Shown: positions 24,748-33,639 of the stretch, one piece after another
Layout of the letters: the number at the start of each line of letters is the position of its first letter
How positions within the stretch are numbered: the first letter of the stretch is position 1
Source of the DNA: Alteromonas naphthalenivorans
Lineage (GTDB): Bacteria; Pseudomonadota; Gammaproteobacteria; Enterobacterales; Alteromonadaceae
NCBI RefSeq assembly: GCF_000213655.1
Contig: NC_015554.1
Span: forward strand, 2,728,001 to 2,792,000
Direction: 5' to 3'
DNA: 64,000 nucleotides
Translations under genes and position numbers: made by a program
The notes under the pieces: model-generated
The model's database searches: none
What the model was told of the DNA's origin: nothing
The model's input: only the letters and a program-made list of their open reading frames with translations

Positions 24748-27700
24748 GATAATGTCTCCTGGCTAGCGGCATTCCCTTTATCTTGTGCTTTTTTAGCCTG
24801 TAGGCGAGCAGCAATACCACTGGTTCTCGGCTGAACTACCTGCAACTGGCGGGTGACTTTGTCAATAAGGTAGCGATTCTCAAACAAAGTCAGTACTTCC
24901 GATTCAGGGTTCGGGAATGCGCCTACAACACTAATATTGTTGTTCTGACAGGCATCGAAAATTTTCTTCACGTTGCTTTGATGCAGTGTACCCAACTCAT
25001 CAATGGGCCAGTGTACGGTTGCTTCTGCATCGCCTCGCAATAAACGGGTAAAGGCCAGTAAGAACTTACATAAAATAAGGTAAGCCATACCATGACTAGA
25101 CGATTCATTTAACTGGCGATCGGTGCGAATAACCAAGTCGCTCTTGCCTTCACGTAAATGAAGTTCGATATCAAGCAATTTACTGATGCCGCCAGTAAGT
25201 GCAGCGCGCCCTAAAATGTCTAGCACACGACGCATACTTAGCCCGTACTCTTCATCAGGCAAGGTATTTGCGCCCTCTTCCATCCAGTGCTCGTACAGCT
25301 TTCTAAACTGCTCTAGTTCTGGCCAAAATTCTAGCTCGCTAATGCGAGATCGAATTTTCACAGCTGAATCAGACACGCCATCTAGGAACAACTCACCGTC
25401 GACTTCTTGGGTAATTCGGCGGCTTTGCGACACAATGCGCTTATCTATATCGGCAAGTACAAAGTAGTACTGAGACAAGTCGGCACCGAATATTCTGCCC
25501 TGCTCACGTAGGCCTTGCAGTTTCTGAGGTACTATCACGTTAAGCAGCTGAGATAAGTGCGATACCATACGGCGATGGTCGAAGCTCTTTACTCCATGGG
25601 CGTTAATGGTGGCGCATTCTTCGCGAGCCCGTTCCCAGGTATCAGAAAGCCCAGTTCCAGCTTGCGCTGCAATTAGCTGATCGAATCTTTCTACATAAGC
25701 ACGAATATCGCTATAAAGGGTGTCTCGTTCTTGCAAATGCCCTTGTACTTCAGAAATACGCTGGTTCACACTGACATCGTCATGCTTAATTTCAGTAAAC
25801 TCTTTTGCAGCTTGCAGGGTAAGCTTACTGAGTGATTTGCTTAACGAACGAACTTGTTCTAATTGATCTGTTGCAGTTTTCAGCCTAGTTTCAAGTGAAG
25901 CCTGCATCTCAAGTAGTTGTTCACGCGTCGCTTTATATTCACTTTGCTTTTGAGCCAAACCGCGCTCAGATTCCCCTAACGATTTCCGCGCTTTTGCCAG
26001 TTCGTCTTGCCATACCACTTTTTGTTTAGTGAATATGGTAGTGTACCAACGCTCATAATCGGCCACTTTATGGCGGTGGGTTTCGGTGCGGTTTATATCT
26101 TCTTTCAGCTTATTAATTTGCTTCTTAAGCTGACCTATTTCGTCTATGTCTACACCGCGATTATTCAGCTCATTTTCAAGCCACTTTTGCATATCTTCAC
26201 GGTCGCGAGCGGCATTCGCTTTTGCCTGCTGCATGTCTTTATCAATTTGAGAAATACGCCCTGTGCTATCGGCAATTAGCTGTTGCCAATGGAAGCTATG
26301 TTCTGTTTCCGACTCTCGCTGCTGATCTTTTATTTCGTCACGGCTAAGTTCATATTGGGCTTTGGCTTGTTTTTGGGCTTGAAGATTAGCTTCAAGCTTT
26401 GTTTTCGCCTTTTGCTTGCGTGCGGAAAGCGCCTGCTGATATTCACTTAACAGGCTATCACGGTCTTGTTGAGCGCGCTTACGGCTAGCTTCAGCACTTT
26501 TAACCGCATTGTCTTTTTGCGTCATCGACAATTCAGCATTGCGAACATCTTCATTGGCTTTAGCTAAGCGCGTTTCGCATTCATTCTGCGCAGCAAGGGA
26601 TGCCGCTTGACGAGTTTCAGCTAACTGAAGCTGTTGCTTCAAGGCTTGTTCAGTTTGCGCGTATTCAGGCGTTTCAAGCTCTGAGAGGGCTAAGTTGATG
26701 CCCATCAGCGAAGTGCTCGTTTCGCCGGTGTCTGATTTAGCGTCTTCGGCAGCTTTAGTCACGCTGGGGCTTAAGTCGTTCCGGTCTAACAATTCAGGGC
26801 GAAGTACTTTACCTAGCGATAACTCCCAATCATCAACATTGGCACGTAAGAACTCTAGCAATGAGCCCTCACCCGGGTACAACAAGCCATTGATTTTTGA
26901 AACTGCACTTTCTTCTTTTTGAAAGGCAACGCGCGCTTTATCAAGCGCATTTGAAGCATCTTGCCTAAACTGCACCGCTTTACTGTGGGCTTGCTGAGTT
27001 TGTCGGTAAGCCGCTCGAGCTGCATCTTCGTTAACTGACGCTTCTTTAGTAGCGGCATCAAGCAAATCTAATTGCGACTGCTCAAATTCGTTGTAACCCG
27101 CGTTAGATAGCGAGGCCTTTAGTTCAGCTTCAGCTACTTTAAGCTCACCAGAGGCGGTTTGAAAATTGGCTTGTAGGGTGCTGAGCTGGCCTGCGTAATC
27201 ATCGCGAATGCGGGCAATGGCTTCATGTTCTTGTTGGGTTTGCTCTGCTTTGGTTTCCGCTGCCTCTTGCCTAGCCGCTGATAGCGACTCTAACGAGAGT
27301 GACAACTTATCGCCTAGTTCAGCCAATCGTTTGTTATAAGCTGATTCAATATCTTGGTGCTTTTCGGTAAGCAATAGATAGCGGCTGTCGGCCAGTTCGC
27401 GGGCGTTTTGCCACTGCGCTAGATTGGCTACATCTTCTTTTAGTTTATCGATATTCTGGTCTTGCCATTTATCGAATTCACGCTCAACGGTATCGAGTTC
27501 ACTGGTGTATTTTTCAACATCAGCACGGGCAGACGAAATAACTTGATTAAGATGATCCCGCGTATCGTGCCACTGACTATCAGTTTGTTTACGCTGGAAG
27601 GTATTCTCATCTAATTCGTTTTTAGTGGTATCAACGCGAGTAGATAAGTGTACCTTATCAAGCTCAAAGCTATGCTTTAAGTTGGCTAACAGTTGCTCAA

Positions 27701-28484
27701 TGCTGCTTAACGCCATATCGGCTTGTTCAAGTTTGCTGAACTCAGGGCGAATATTGTCGAACTGTTTAATTAACTGGCACTCTTTAATCCAGTCATCAAC
27801 ACGATTACGGCTTAAGCCTGATGTAGGCGGTGTTACCCCATCTTCTTCCAAAATAGCGGCAATCATGGCTTTGATGGTTTCCATCTTGCCTTCTTTTGAA
27901 TGTACTGCTTTTGCAAGCTTTTCAATATGACGCATATGCTTGCTGGGCTCGCACAGGCTGAATATTTTGGCGTAACCTAATAGTTCTCGACCGTTACCGC
28001 TTTGGTTTAATACACCATGATCGTTTTGTACAATCGCGCGGAAATCTTTGGTGTTCAGCAAACTGGTTACCATCACGTTATTGCGTTTCATTGCGCGAGC
28101 AAGTTCCGCACTGCTTACGCTAACGTGTTTACCACTTTTTTGCTTAATTAAGTAGTCGTCAATATCGAACGGTTTTCCTACTAAGCGATAGTTAACGCCC
28201 GTGCCATTAGAGCTTAAAACCGCTTGGCATATATCACCGTCGGCGCGAGCATACTCATAAATAATAAAGCTAGATAAACGAGGTAAGTACCAACGTTCAA
28301 AACTGTCACGGGTGGCTGGTACTACACGACTAGGATATTCGCCGTAAAAAACTGGAATGAGCCGCTGCAAGGTAGTTTTACCCGATGCATTTGTACCACA
28401 AATGTTGGTATGCCCATCAAGCTTCAATTCTACTACACCCGGTAAATGGGTATCGATGAGAACAATACGTTTTAAGCCTGCCAT
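24744..28484 (-). CDS. SMC-like chromosome/DNA-organising ATPase (MksB/MukB/JetC-like, DUF3584 type)
   Basis: 1246 aa. Walker A GTNASGKTT at residues 30-38 sits on an SMC-type N-terminal head; YLP at 66-68 together with GKT are the two motifs I recall for the DUF3584 family. Long coiled coils (about 260-530 and 620-960) flank a central hinge near 540-610 that includes LEFLRANVDDWELSLGKVL. The C-terminal head has a degenerate signature, SSSHGMAYLILCKF (about 1128), and Walker B HWPIDELGTL (about 1155). A Shine-Dalgarno AGGAT lies six bases from the ATG. It is the first gene of a three-gene operon, unlike the kleisin-first order of mukFEB and jetABCD. Expected to bind and extrude DNA; whether it serves chromosome segregation or defence is open. 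Confidence 0.82.
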   Translation of the reverse strand: MAGLKRIVLIDTHLPGVVELKLDGHTNICGTNASGKTTLQRLIPVFYGEYPSRVVPATRDSFERWYLPRLSSFIIYEYARADGDICQAVLSSNGTGVNYRLVGKPFDIDDYLIKQKSGKHVSVSSAELARAMKRNNVMVTSLLNTKDFRAIVQNDHGVLNQSGNGRELLGYAKIFSLCEPSKHMRHIEKLAKAVHSKEGKMETIKAMIAAILEEDGVTPPTSGLSRNRVDDWIKECQLIKQFDNIRPEFSKLEQADMALSSIEQLLANLKHSFELDKVHLSTRVDTTKNELDENTFQRKQTDSQWHDTRDHLNQVISSARADVEKYTSELDTVEREFDKWQDQNIDKLKEDVANLAQWQNARELADSRYLLLTEKHQDIESAYNKRLAELGDKLSLSLESLSAARQEAAETKAEQTQQEHEAIARIRDDYAGQLSTLQANFQTASGELKVAEAELKASLSNAGYNEFEQSQLDLLDAATKEASVNEDAARAAYRQTQQAHSKAVQFRQDASNALDKARVAFQKEESAVSKINGLLYPGEGSLLEFLRANVDDWELSLGKVLRPELLDRNDLSPSVTKAAEDAKSDTGETSTSLMGINLALSELETPEYAQTEQALKQQLQLAETRQAASLAAQNECETRLAKANEDVRNAELSMTQKDNAVKSAEASRKRAQQDRDSLLSEYQQALSARKQKAKTKLEANLQAQKQAKAQYELSRDEIKDQQRESETEHSFHWQQLIADSTGRISQIDKDMQQAKANAARDREDMQKWLENELNNRGVDIDEIGQLKKQINKLKEDINRTETHRHKVADYERWYTTIFTKQKVVWQDELAKARKSLGESERGLAQKQSEYKATREQLLEMQASLETRLKTATDQLEQVRSLSKSLSKLTLQAAKEFTEIKHDDVSVNQRISEVQGHLQERDTLYSDIRAYVERFDQLIAAQAGTGLSDTWERAREECATINAHGVKSFDHRRMVSHLSQLLNVIVPQKLQGLREQGRIFGADLSQYYFVLADIDKRIVSQSRRITQEVDGELFLDGVSDSAVKIRSRISELEFWPELEQFRKLYEHWMEEGANTLPDEEYGLSMRRVLDILGRAALTGGISKLLDIELHLREGKSDLVIRTDRQLNESSSHGMAYLILCKFLLAFTRLLRGDAEATVHWPIDELGTLHQSNVKKIFDACQNNNISVVGAFPNPESEVLTLFENRYLIDKVTRQLQVVQPRTSGIAARLQAKKAQDKGNAASQETLS

Positions 28485-28738
28485 TCAGTATCCTATTATT
28501 TTGAGTATCAGCACACAGCCCCCTTTGGAGCTTGAAGCACATTTATCTATTTTAAACGTTGTATTTTTACAATTAACAAAATGCACCTCAGGTGCTACTT
28601 GTAAATCGATTAATGAGCCGTTCAGTGTATTATGAAATGAATGATTTGCACAGGCAGTATGAAGAGACAAACACAGTAGAATGAGTAACTGCTGTTTTTT
28701 TACGCAATGGTGATAAGTGTTGTACTAAAAAGGGAAAG

Positions 28739-29071
28739 TTAAGCGACTACCTTGGCAGTAGTAACGTGGAAACCATGCTTTGTAAGCCATGCGAAACCTT
28801 CGCTCGAATTTTCGACATGACAAATATTGTCCTTGTGTTTCTCTGCATCTAACATGCGATTAAGCTGGTACGTTTTAAGTGCGTGATCTTTATAGACCCT
28901 CGCTGTATGTGTCATATTATTAACTTGTGCCCAAGGAGTATGATTAAGCTGTCGGCCTACTTTTTTAAATTCTTGGCTAAATTTCTCTGCAATAGCAAGA
29001 TCCCAAGCGCCTTTGACATGCACAACCACCTCATTATTGTCTGTTCTAATGAAGTAGTTCGCTTTGATCAT
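28739..29071 (-). CDS. Conserved-looking 110-aa protein, possibly STAS/SpoIIAA-like
   Basis: 110 aa, no signal peptide or membrane segment. The start of the sequence (ANYFIRTDNNEVVVHVKGAWDLAIAEKFSQEF as read in part) has the alternating strand-helix look of STAS/SpoIIAA-type folds, but no defining motif was found, so this is only a suggestion. It is rich in His, Asn and Lys. It lies between the SMC operon and the ffh terminator as a single minus-strand gene; the 254-bp gap to the SMC start argues against one operon. Function unknown. Confidence 0.55.
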   Translation of the reverse strand: MIKANYFIRTDNNEVVVHVKGAWDLAIAEKFSQEFKKVGRQLNHTPWAQVNNMTHTARVYKDHALKTYQLNRMLDAEKHKDNICHVENSSEGFAWLTKHGFHVTTAKVVA

Positions 29072-29270
29072 TATGGTCTCGTATAAAAATCTAATCGCGT
29101 AAGACTTTATTATAGCTCACGGTTGTCTAAACCATAATTTTACTAACTGATAAAATTCACTTAATTAGCAATACAGATGCCAATTCAGGCGCGGTGATAG
29201 ACGCGTAAAACTGCTAACGCCCTGTCACTTAAACCAAACGACTTGCACATAGAATTAGATGCAAAAAAAT

Positions 29271-29302
29271 AAAAAAAGCCTCATTTAGTCAAATGAGGCT
29301 TT
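29271..29302 (-). terminator. Rho-independent terminator of ffh
   Basis: AAAGCCTCATTT (29275-29286), AGTC loop, AAATGAGGCTTT (29291-29302). Minus-strand reading ends in a T-run (seven A's from 29271 on the plus strand). It lies 22 bp beyond the ffh stop. Confidence 0.93.
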
Positions 29303-29324
29303 CAAAATAATCAATTTTTAACAG

Positions 29325-30755
29325 CTATCTTGGGGGGAACATACCGCCACCGCCGCCGAAACCACCTGGGCCTCCGCCGCCACCAAATCCACCTGGTCCG
29401 CCCGGGCCACCTGGAGGCATCATGCCTTTCATCTGGCGCATCATTTTTTTCATGCCGCCGCCAGACATTTTCTTCATCATCTTCTGCATTTGAGTAAACT
29501 GTTTAAGTAAACGGTTCACATCCTGAATCTGAGTACCAGAACCTGCAGCAATACGACGCTTGCGCGACCCTTTAATGATATCAGGGCGAGAACGTTCAGC
29601 CGGTGTCATCGAATTAATGATGGCTTCCATCTGATTAAACTGCTTGTCGTTGGCTTGTTCTTTAATCTTTTCTGACATACCGCCCATACCAGGCAGTTTG
29701 TCCATCATTCCCATCATGCCGCCCATGTTCTTCATTTGCTCAAGCTGATCTTTAAAATCTTGCAGATCGAAGCCCTTGCCTTTTTGAACTTTTTTGGCCA
29801 GTTGCTCCGCTTTATTGCGGTCAACCTTACGTTCTACTTCTTCAATTAAGCTGAGTACATCACCCATGCCTAAAATACGTGACGCGATGCGCTCTGGATG
29901 GAATGGCTCTAGCGCATCTACTTTCTCGCCCATACCGATAAACTTAATAGGTTTACCTGTAATATGACGAACAGAAAGGGCAGCACCGCCGCGCGCATCA
30001 CCATCGGCTTTCGTTAAGATTACGCCGGTTAATGGTAGTGCATCGTTGAACGCTTTTGCTGTATTAGCCGCATCTTGGCCTGTCATGGCATCAACCACGA
30101 ACAAGGTTTCAATTGGCTTCACAGCAGCATGTAAATCTTTAATCTCTGTCATCATGTCACTATCGACATGTAAACGACCCGCGGTATCAACTAGCAGTAC
30201 ATCAAAGAAGTTTTTCTTCGCTTCATCAATGGCGCCTTCAACAATGTGAATAGGCGTTTGCAAAATAGTTGACGGGTGAAAAGCTACATTCACTTCGCTA
30301 GCAAGGGTTTCCAATTGTTTGATCGCTGCGGGGCGATAAACATCGGCACTTACTACCATCACCTTTTTCTTTTCACGTTCGGTAAGGTATTTAGCGAGCT
30401 TAGCCACTGAGGTGGTTTTACCCGCCCCTTGAAGGCCTGCCATCAAAATAACCGCAGGTGGCTGAGTAGCAAGGTTTAGCTTTTCGTTAGCTTCCCCCAT
30501 CACAGCTTCAAGTTCAGACTGAACAATCTTGATAAAGATTTGTCCAGGCTTCAGGCTCTTGGTAACTTCAGTCCCTACCGCACGTTCTTTAACTTGTGCA
30601 ACGAAGGATTTAATAACCGGTAATGCAACATCCGCTTCAAGTAACGCCATGCGCACTTCGCGAAGCGTTTCTTTAATGTTGTCTTCTGTAAGACGCCCCT
30701 TACCACTGACATTTCGTAATGTCTGGCCTAAGCGTTCTGATAAATTTTCAAACAT
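29325..30755 (-). CDS. ffh: Signal recognition particle GTPase Ffh (SRP54)
   Basis: 476 aa; E. coli Ffh has 453. N domain about 1-90. G domain: G1 GLQGAGKTTSVAKLA, DTAGRL, and the TKADGDARGG stretch. The methionine-rich M domain (about 300-430) binds 4.5S RNA and signal peptides, with SGTQIQDVNRLLKQF near its RNA-binding helix. The extra length is a C-terminal tail of Gly, Pro and Met from about 435 on (for example GGPGGPGGFGGGGG). It acts with FtsY in cotranslational membrane targeting. It is divergent from ypjD, as in E. coli, but no rpsP follows it here. Confidence 0.97.
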   Translation of the reverse strand: MFENLSERLGQTLRNVSGKGRLTEDNIKETLREVRMALLEADVALPVIKSFVAQVKERAVGTEVTKSLKPGQIFIKIVQSELEAVMGEANEKLNLATQPPAVILMAGLQGAGKTTSVAKLAKYLTEREKKKVMVVSADVYRPAAIKQLETLASEVNVAFHPSTILQTPIHIVEGAIDEAKKNFFDVLLVDTAGRLHVDSDMMTEIKDLHAAVKPIETLFVVDAMTGQDAANTAKAFNDALPLTGVILTKADGDARGGAALSVRHITGKPIKFIGMGEKVDALEPFHPERIASRILGMGDVLSLIEEVERKVDRNKAEQLAKKVQKGKGFDLQDFKDQLEQMKNMGGMMGMMDKLPGMGGMSEKIKEQANDKQFNQMEAIINSMTPAERSRPDIIKGSRKRRIAAGSGTQIQDVNRLLKQFTQMQKMMKKMSGGGMKKMMRQMKGMMPPGGPGGPGGFGGGGGPGGFGGGGGMFPPR

Positions 30756-31077
30756 AGTATGAAACTTCTATTTATTTCAGACGTAATGCGCCTATTGTAA
30801 CGTAAAAGGGCAACTTAACGTACCGTCTAGTGAAGGAAATTTCTTTCCTCTGTCTACTGCTCACGCATACAAGCGCGCTATGAGCCACCATTAAACTAAT
30901 TCAGGTCGTTATTGTCTCATCTCGCAGGCTTGCATGCGAGGGAATTAAACGAACTCTATTGCCCCAATACATGGTACTTGCATAAAGAAAAACAAGGAGA
31001 TGGTTGAATTTAAGCCCAACTTCCAGTATCAATACCGCCAGTATTGGTGATAAACACCATTTTTTACAGGAAACATC
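30756..31077. other. Divergent promoter region between ffh and ypjD
   Basis: The 322-bp gap between two divergent genes must hold both promoters; no clear hexamers were singled out. It includes a 16-codon reading frame, 31000-31050, rich in aromatic residues (see findings), and the ypjD ribosome site ACAGGAAAC. Confidence 0.45.
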
Positions 31078-31869
31078 ATGAACACCGCTTTCGCCATTGC
31101 CGCCGCTGCGCTTTACGCTATGGCCGCCATTGTTTTACTTGGCAAGTTTGTACATCAAGAAGGCCCAAACAAACGCTTAGGCCTAGGCATAGCTAGCTTA
31201 GGTGTTGTTGCGCATATTGCGTTTTTGCTTAAAGTTATTATGGTTGCGCCTGGCCAAGACATGAGTATTACCAATGTGCTTTCACTCGTGGCGTGGATAA
31301 TCACCACCGCCATGCTGATATTTGCTCGCGCTATTCCCAACCTAATTTTGCTTCCGGTAGTATTTGGGTTTGCTAGCTTATCAGTGCTGGCCTCGCTATT
31401 TATCCCCGTGTCTTACATCATGCATATAGAGCTGCAACCGGGGCTAGTGGTGCATATCAGCTTGTCTCTGTTTGCTTATTGCACATTGGTTATTGCTTTT
31501 CTTTATGCCTTGCAAATGTCATACATTACCTATCGATTGAAGCAAAAAGGCGCAACGCTTCTACATTCATCTTTGCCACCTTTGATGTTAGTCGAAGGCA
31601 TATTGTTTAAACTTTTGCTGGCGGGTACCTGCTTGTTATCTGTATCACTACTTAGTGGATTTGTTTTCTTAGACGATATGTTTAATAAAACGTATGCGCA
31701 TAAAACGGTGCTATCAAGTGCCGCGTTAGTGGTGTACTTAATACTATTGGTCGGTCAGAAACTTAGAGGATGGCGCGGCAAACAAGTGATATTTATGACA
31801 GTACTCGGCGTTATTCTACTGTCACTTGCTTACTTCGGTAGTAAATTGGTACGAGAAATATTGCTATAA
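31078..31869 (+). CDS. ypjD: CcsA/YpjD-family inner-membrane protein
   Basis: 263 aa with eight predicted membrane helices, matching E. coli YpjD. The family is related to the cytochrome c assembly protein CcsA/CcmC; the periplasmic conserved His positions are seen in LVVHISLSLFAYC and in YAHKTVLS. A role in haem or cytochrome handling is presumed by homology, not shown. The ffh<->ypjD-corB arrangement is the same as in E. coli, which supports the name. AGGAAAC precedes the ATG. Confidence 0.9.
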   Translation: MNTAFAIAAAALYAMAAIVLLGKFVHQEGPNKRLGLGIASLGVVAHIAFLLKVIMVAPGQDMSITNVLSLVAWIITTAMLIFARAIPNLILLPVVFGFASLSVLASLFIPVSYIMHIELQPGLVVHISLSLFAYCTLVIAFLYALQMSYITYRLKQKGATLLHSSLPPLMLVEGILFKLLLAGTCLLSVSLLSGFVFLDDMFNKTYAHKTVLSSAALVVYLILLVGQKLRGWRGKQVIFMTVLGVILLSLAYFGSKLVREILL

Positions 31870-31997
31870 ATCGCCATTTATCCAAATGAATTAATCAATT
31901 TTACGTGCACACCTAGCGTATGCTGCGTATATTGCACATGTAGACCTAATTTCAAATTATAGTATTTGAACATCAATAAATGATAGGAACCCAATAG

Positions 31998-33290
31998 TTG
32001 GACGACATATCTACGAGTACGCTGTTTATCGCGCTCGGCGTACTCATATTACTTTCTGCGTATTTCTCTAGCTCTGAAACAGGCATGATGTCGATAAACC
32101 GATATCGCCTCAAGCACTTGCAAAATGAAGGCAATAAATCTGCCCAACGGGTTCAAAAACTTCTTGATCGCCCCGATAGACTTATCGGTCTTATATTAAT
32201 AGGGAATAACCTTGTAAATATTGCCGCGTCATCGTTAGCGACAATTATTTGTATACGCTTGTTTGGCGATTACTGGGGCTTGTTCGCCGCTACCTTTGGC
32301 TTAACTTTAATTCTACTTATTTTTGCGGAAGTCACCCCAAAAACATTAGCTGCGCTTTACCCCGAGAAAGTGGCCTTCCCGAGTTCAGTCATACTATTAC
32401 CCTTGCTAACGATACTTTATCCGTTCGTGGCGTTTATCAATGGCATCACCAATGGCATTTTAGCACTGCTTAAAATTAGCCCCTCAGATGGTAATGACGA
32501 CTCTTTAAGCCGCGAAGAATTACGCACTGTGGTATACGAAGCGGGAAGCCTTATCCCTAAAAAACACCAAGATATGTTGGTGAGCATCCTTGATTTAGAA
32601 AGTGTCACTGCTGAAGACATCATGGTGCCAAGAGCTGAAATTGTTGCCATAGATATTAACGATGAATGGAAGCGGATTCAGAAGCACCTTACCCATGCCC
32701 AACATACCCGCGTGTTGCTTTACCGCGATAGTATTGATGATGCAGTAGGGTTTGTGCATGTGCGCGATGCACTGCGGTTACTATCAAAAGACCAGTTCAC
32801 CAAGTCGAGTCTATTACGTGCGGTAAGAGAGATATACTACACGCCAGAATCAACGCCATTACATACGTTGATGTATAAGTTCCAAGCAGAAAAAGAACGT
32901 ATAGCACTCGTTGTTGATGAGTATGGCGATATTATGGGCTTGGTTACGCTAGAAGATATTCTTGAAGAAATTATCGGTGATTTCACGACAAGTATGGTGC
33001 CTGATCACAGCAAAGAAGCGCACGTTCAGCAAGACGGTTCTGTACTGGTAGACGGCAGTGCTAACATTCGCGACCTAAATAAAGAAATGGATTGGAACTT
33101 GCCTACCGAAGGGCCGAAAACGTTGAATGGGTTATTGCTAGAGTATTTAGAAGAAATTCCTGAGAACAAAGTGAGTGTTCGCTTGGCAGGTTACCCGTTA
33201 GAGATTGTGGATATTACCGAAAACATGATCAAAACGGTTCGTATTATGCCGGAGTACTTCAATGCACCCCAGTCTGGCGCTTCAGACTAG
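31998..33290 (+). CDS. corB: CorB/CorC-type DUF21-CBS membrane protein (YfjD)
   Basis: 430 aa from a TTG start with AGGA nine bases before. The DUF21 membrane domain (about 5-175, three or four helices) starts ILLSAYFSSSETGMMSINRYR. Two CBS domains follow (about 205-330; LVVDEYGDIMGLVTLEDILEE is the second), then the C-terminal CorC_HlyC domain (about 345-425). This is the CNNM/CorC magnesium-transporter family; E. coli CorB affects Mg2+ or Co2+ efflux. Third gene of the conserved ffh-ypjD-corB block. Its stop TAG shares the palindrome CTAG with the small gene on the other strand. Confidence 0.9.
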   Translation: MDDISTSTLFIALGVLILLSAYFSSSETGMMSINRYRLKHLQNEGNKSAQRVQKLLDRPDRLIGLILIGNNLVNIAASSLATIICIRLFGDYWGLFAATFGLTLILLIFAEVTPKTLAALYPEKVAFPSSVILLPLLTILYPFVAFINGITNGILALLKISPSDGNDDSLSREELRTVVYEAGSLIPKKHQDMLVSILDLESVTAEDIMVPRAEIVAIDINDEWKRIQKHLTHAQHTRVLLYRDSIDDAVGFVHVRDALRLLSKDQFTKSSLLRAVREIYYTPESTPLHTLMYKFQAEKERIALVVDEYGDIMGLVTLEDILEEIIGDFTTSMVPDHSKEAHVQQDGSVLVDGSANIRDLNKEMDWNLPTEGPKTLNGLLLEYLEEIPENKVSVRLAGYPLEIVDITENMIKTVRIMPEYFNAPQSGASD

Positions 33291-33475
33291 ATTTTATCTA
33301 CTGCTTTTTGAGCACGTTTGGCAAGCACTTGCGCTTTTGCAGCCGCAACCTTGTCAGACAACGTAGACAATTTTGTAATAATGTCCTGCATCTCCTCATC
33401 TTCGCGCAAATCTGCTTCCGCCATGTGCGACTGCAATGAACGCTTGAGGAGTTCAGGAATAGATTTGCTGGTCAT
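33287..33475 (-). CDS. Small hypothetical protein, 62 aa
   Basis: 62 residues, mainly helical, charged, with a Lys/Ala-rich C-terminus (AAAKAQVLAKRAQKAV). The ATG is preceded by a G-rich GGGTGGGG. It converges with corB and overlaps it by 4 bp; both stops are read from one CTAG. No family was recognised. Supported as real by the ribosome site, the tidy fit to the corB end and biased composition; moderate confidence. Confidence 0.5.
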   Translation of the reverse strand: MTSKSIPELLKRSLQSHMAEADLREDEEMQDIITKLSTLSDKVAAAKAQVLAKRAQKAVDKI

Positions 33476-33639
33476 TCCCCACCCTGCTTTCGAATAAACT
33501 TTGACACTCTCAATATTAATTATCGGTCAAAAACAAAACTTCTGAAGCAAAATTCACAAATAAATCTTTAGTCTAATGTAACCATGGATGTTCAAGTCAG
33601 ATACACACTTATCTCGGCCTATTATCGTCAATTAAACCT

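Noticed and set aside
22895..28484. A full Wadjet (jetABCD) system
   Set aside because: No JetD-type nuclease gene was found on either side, and the gene order is different.
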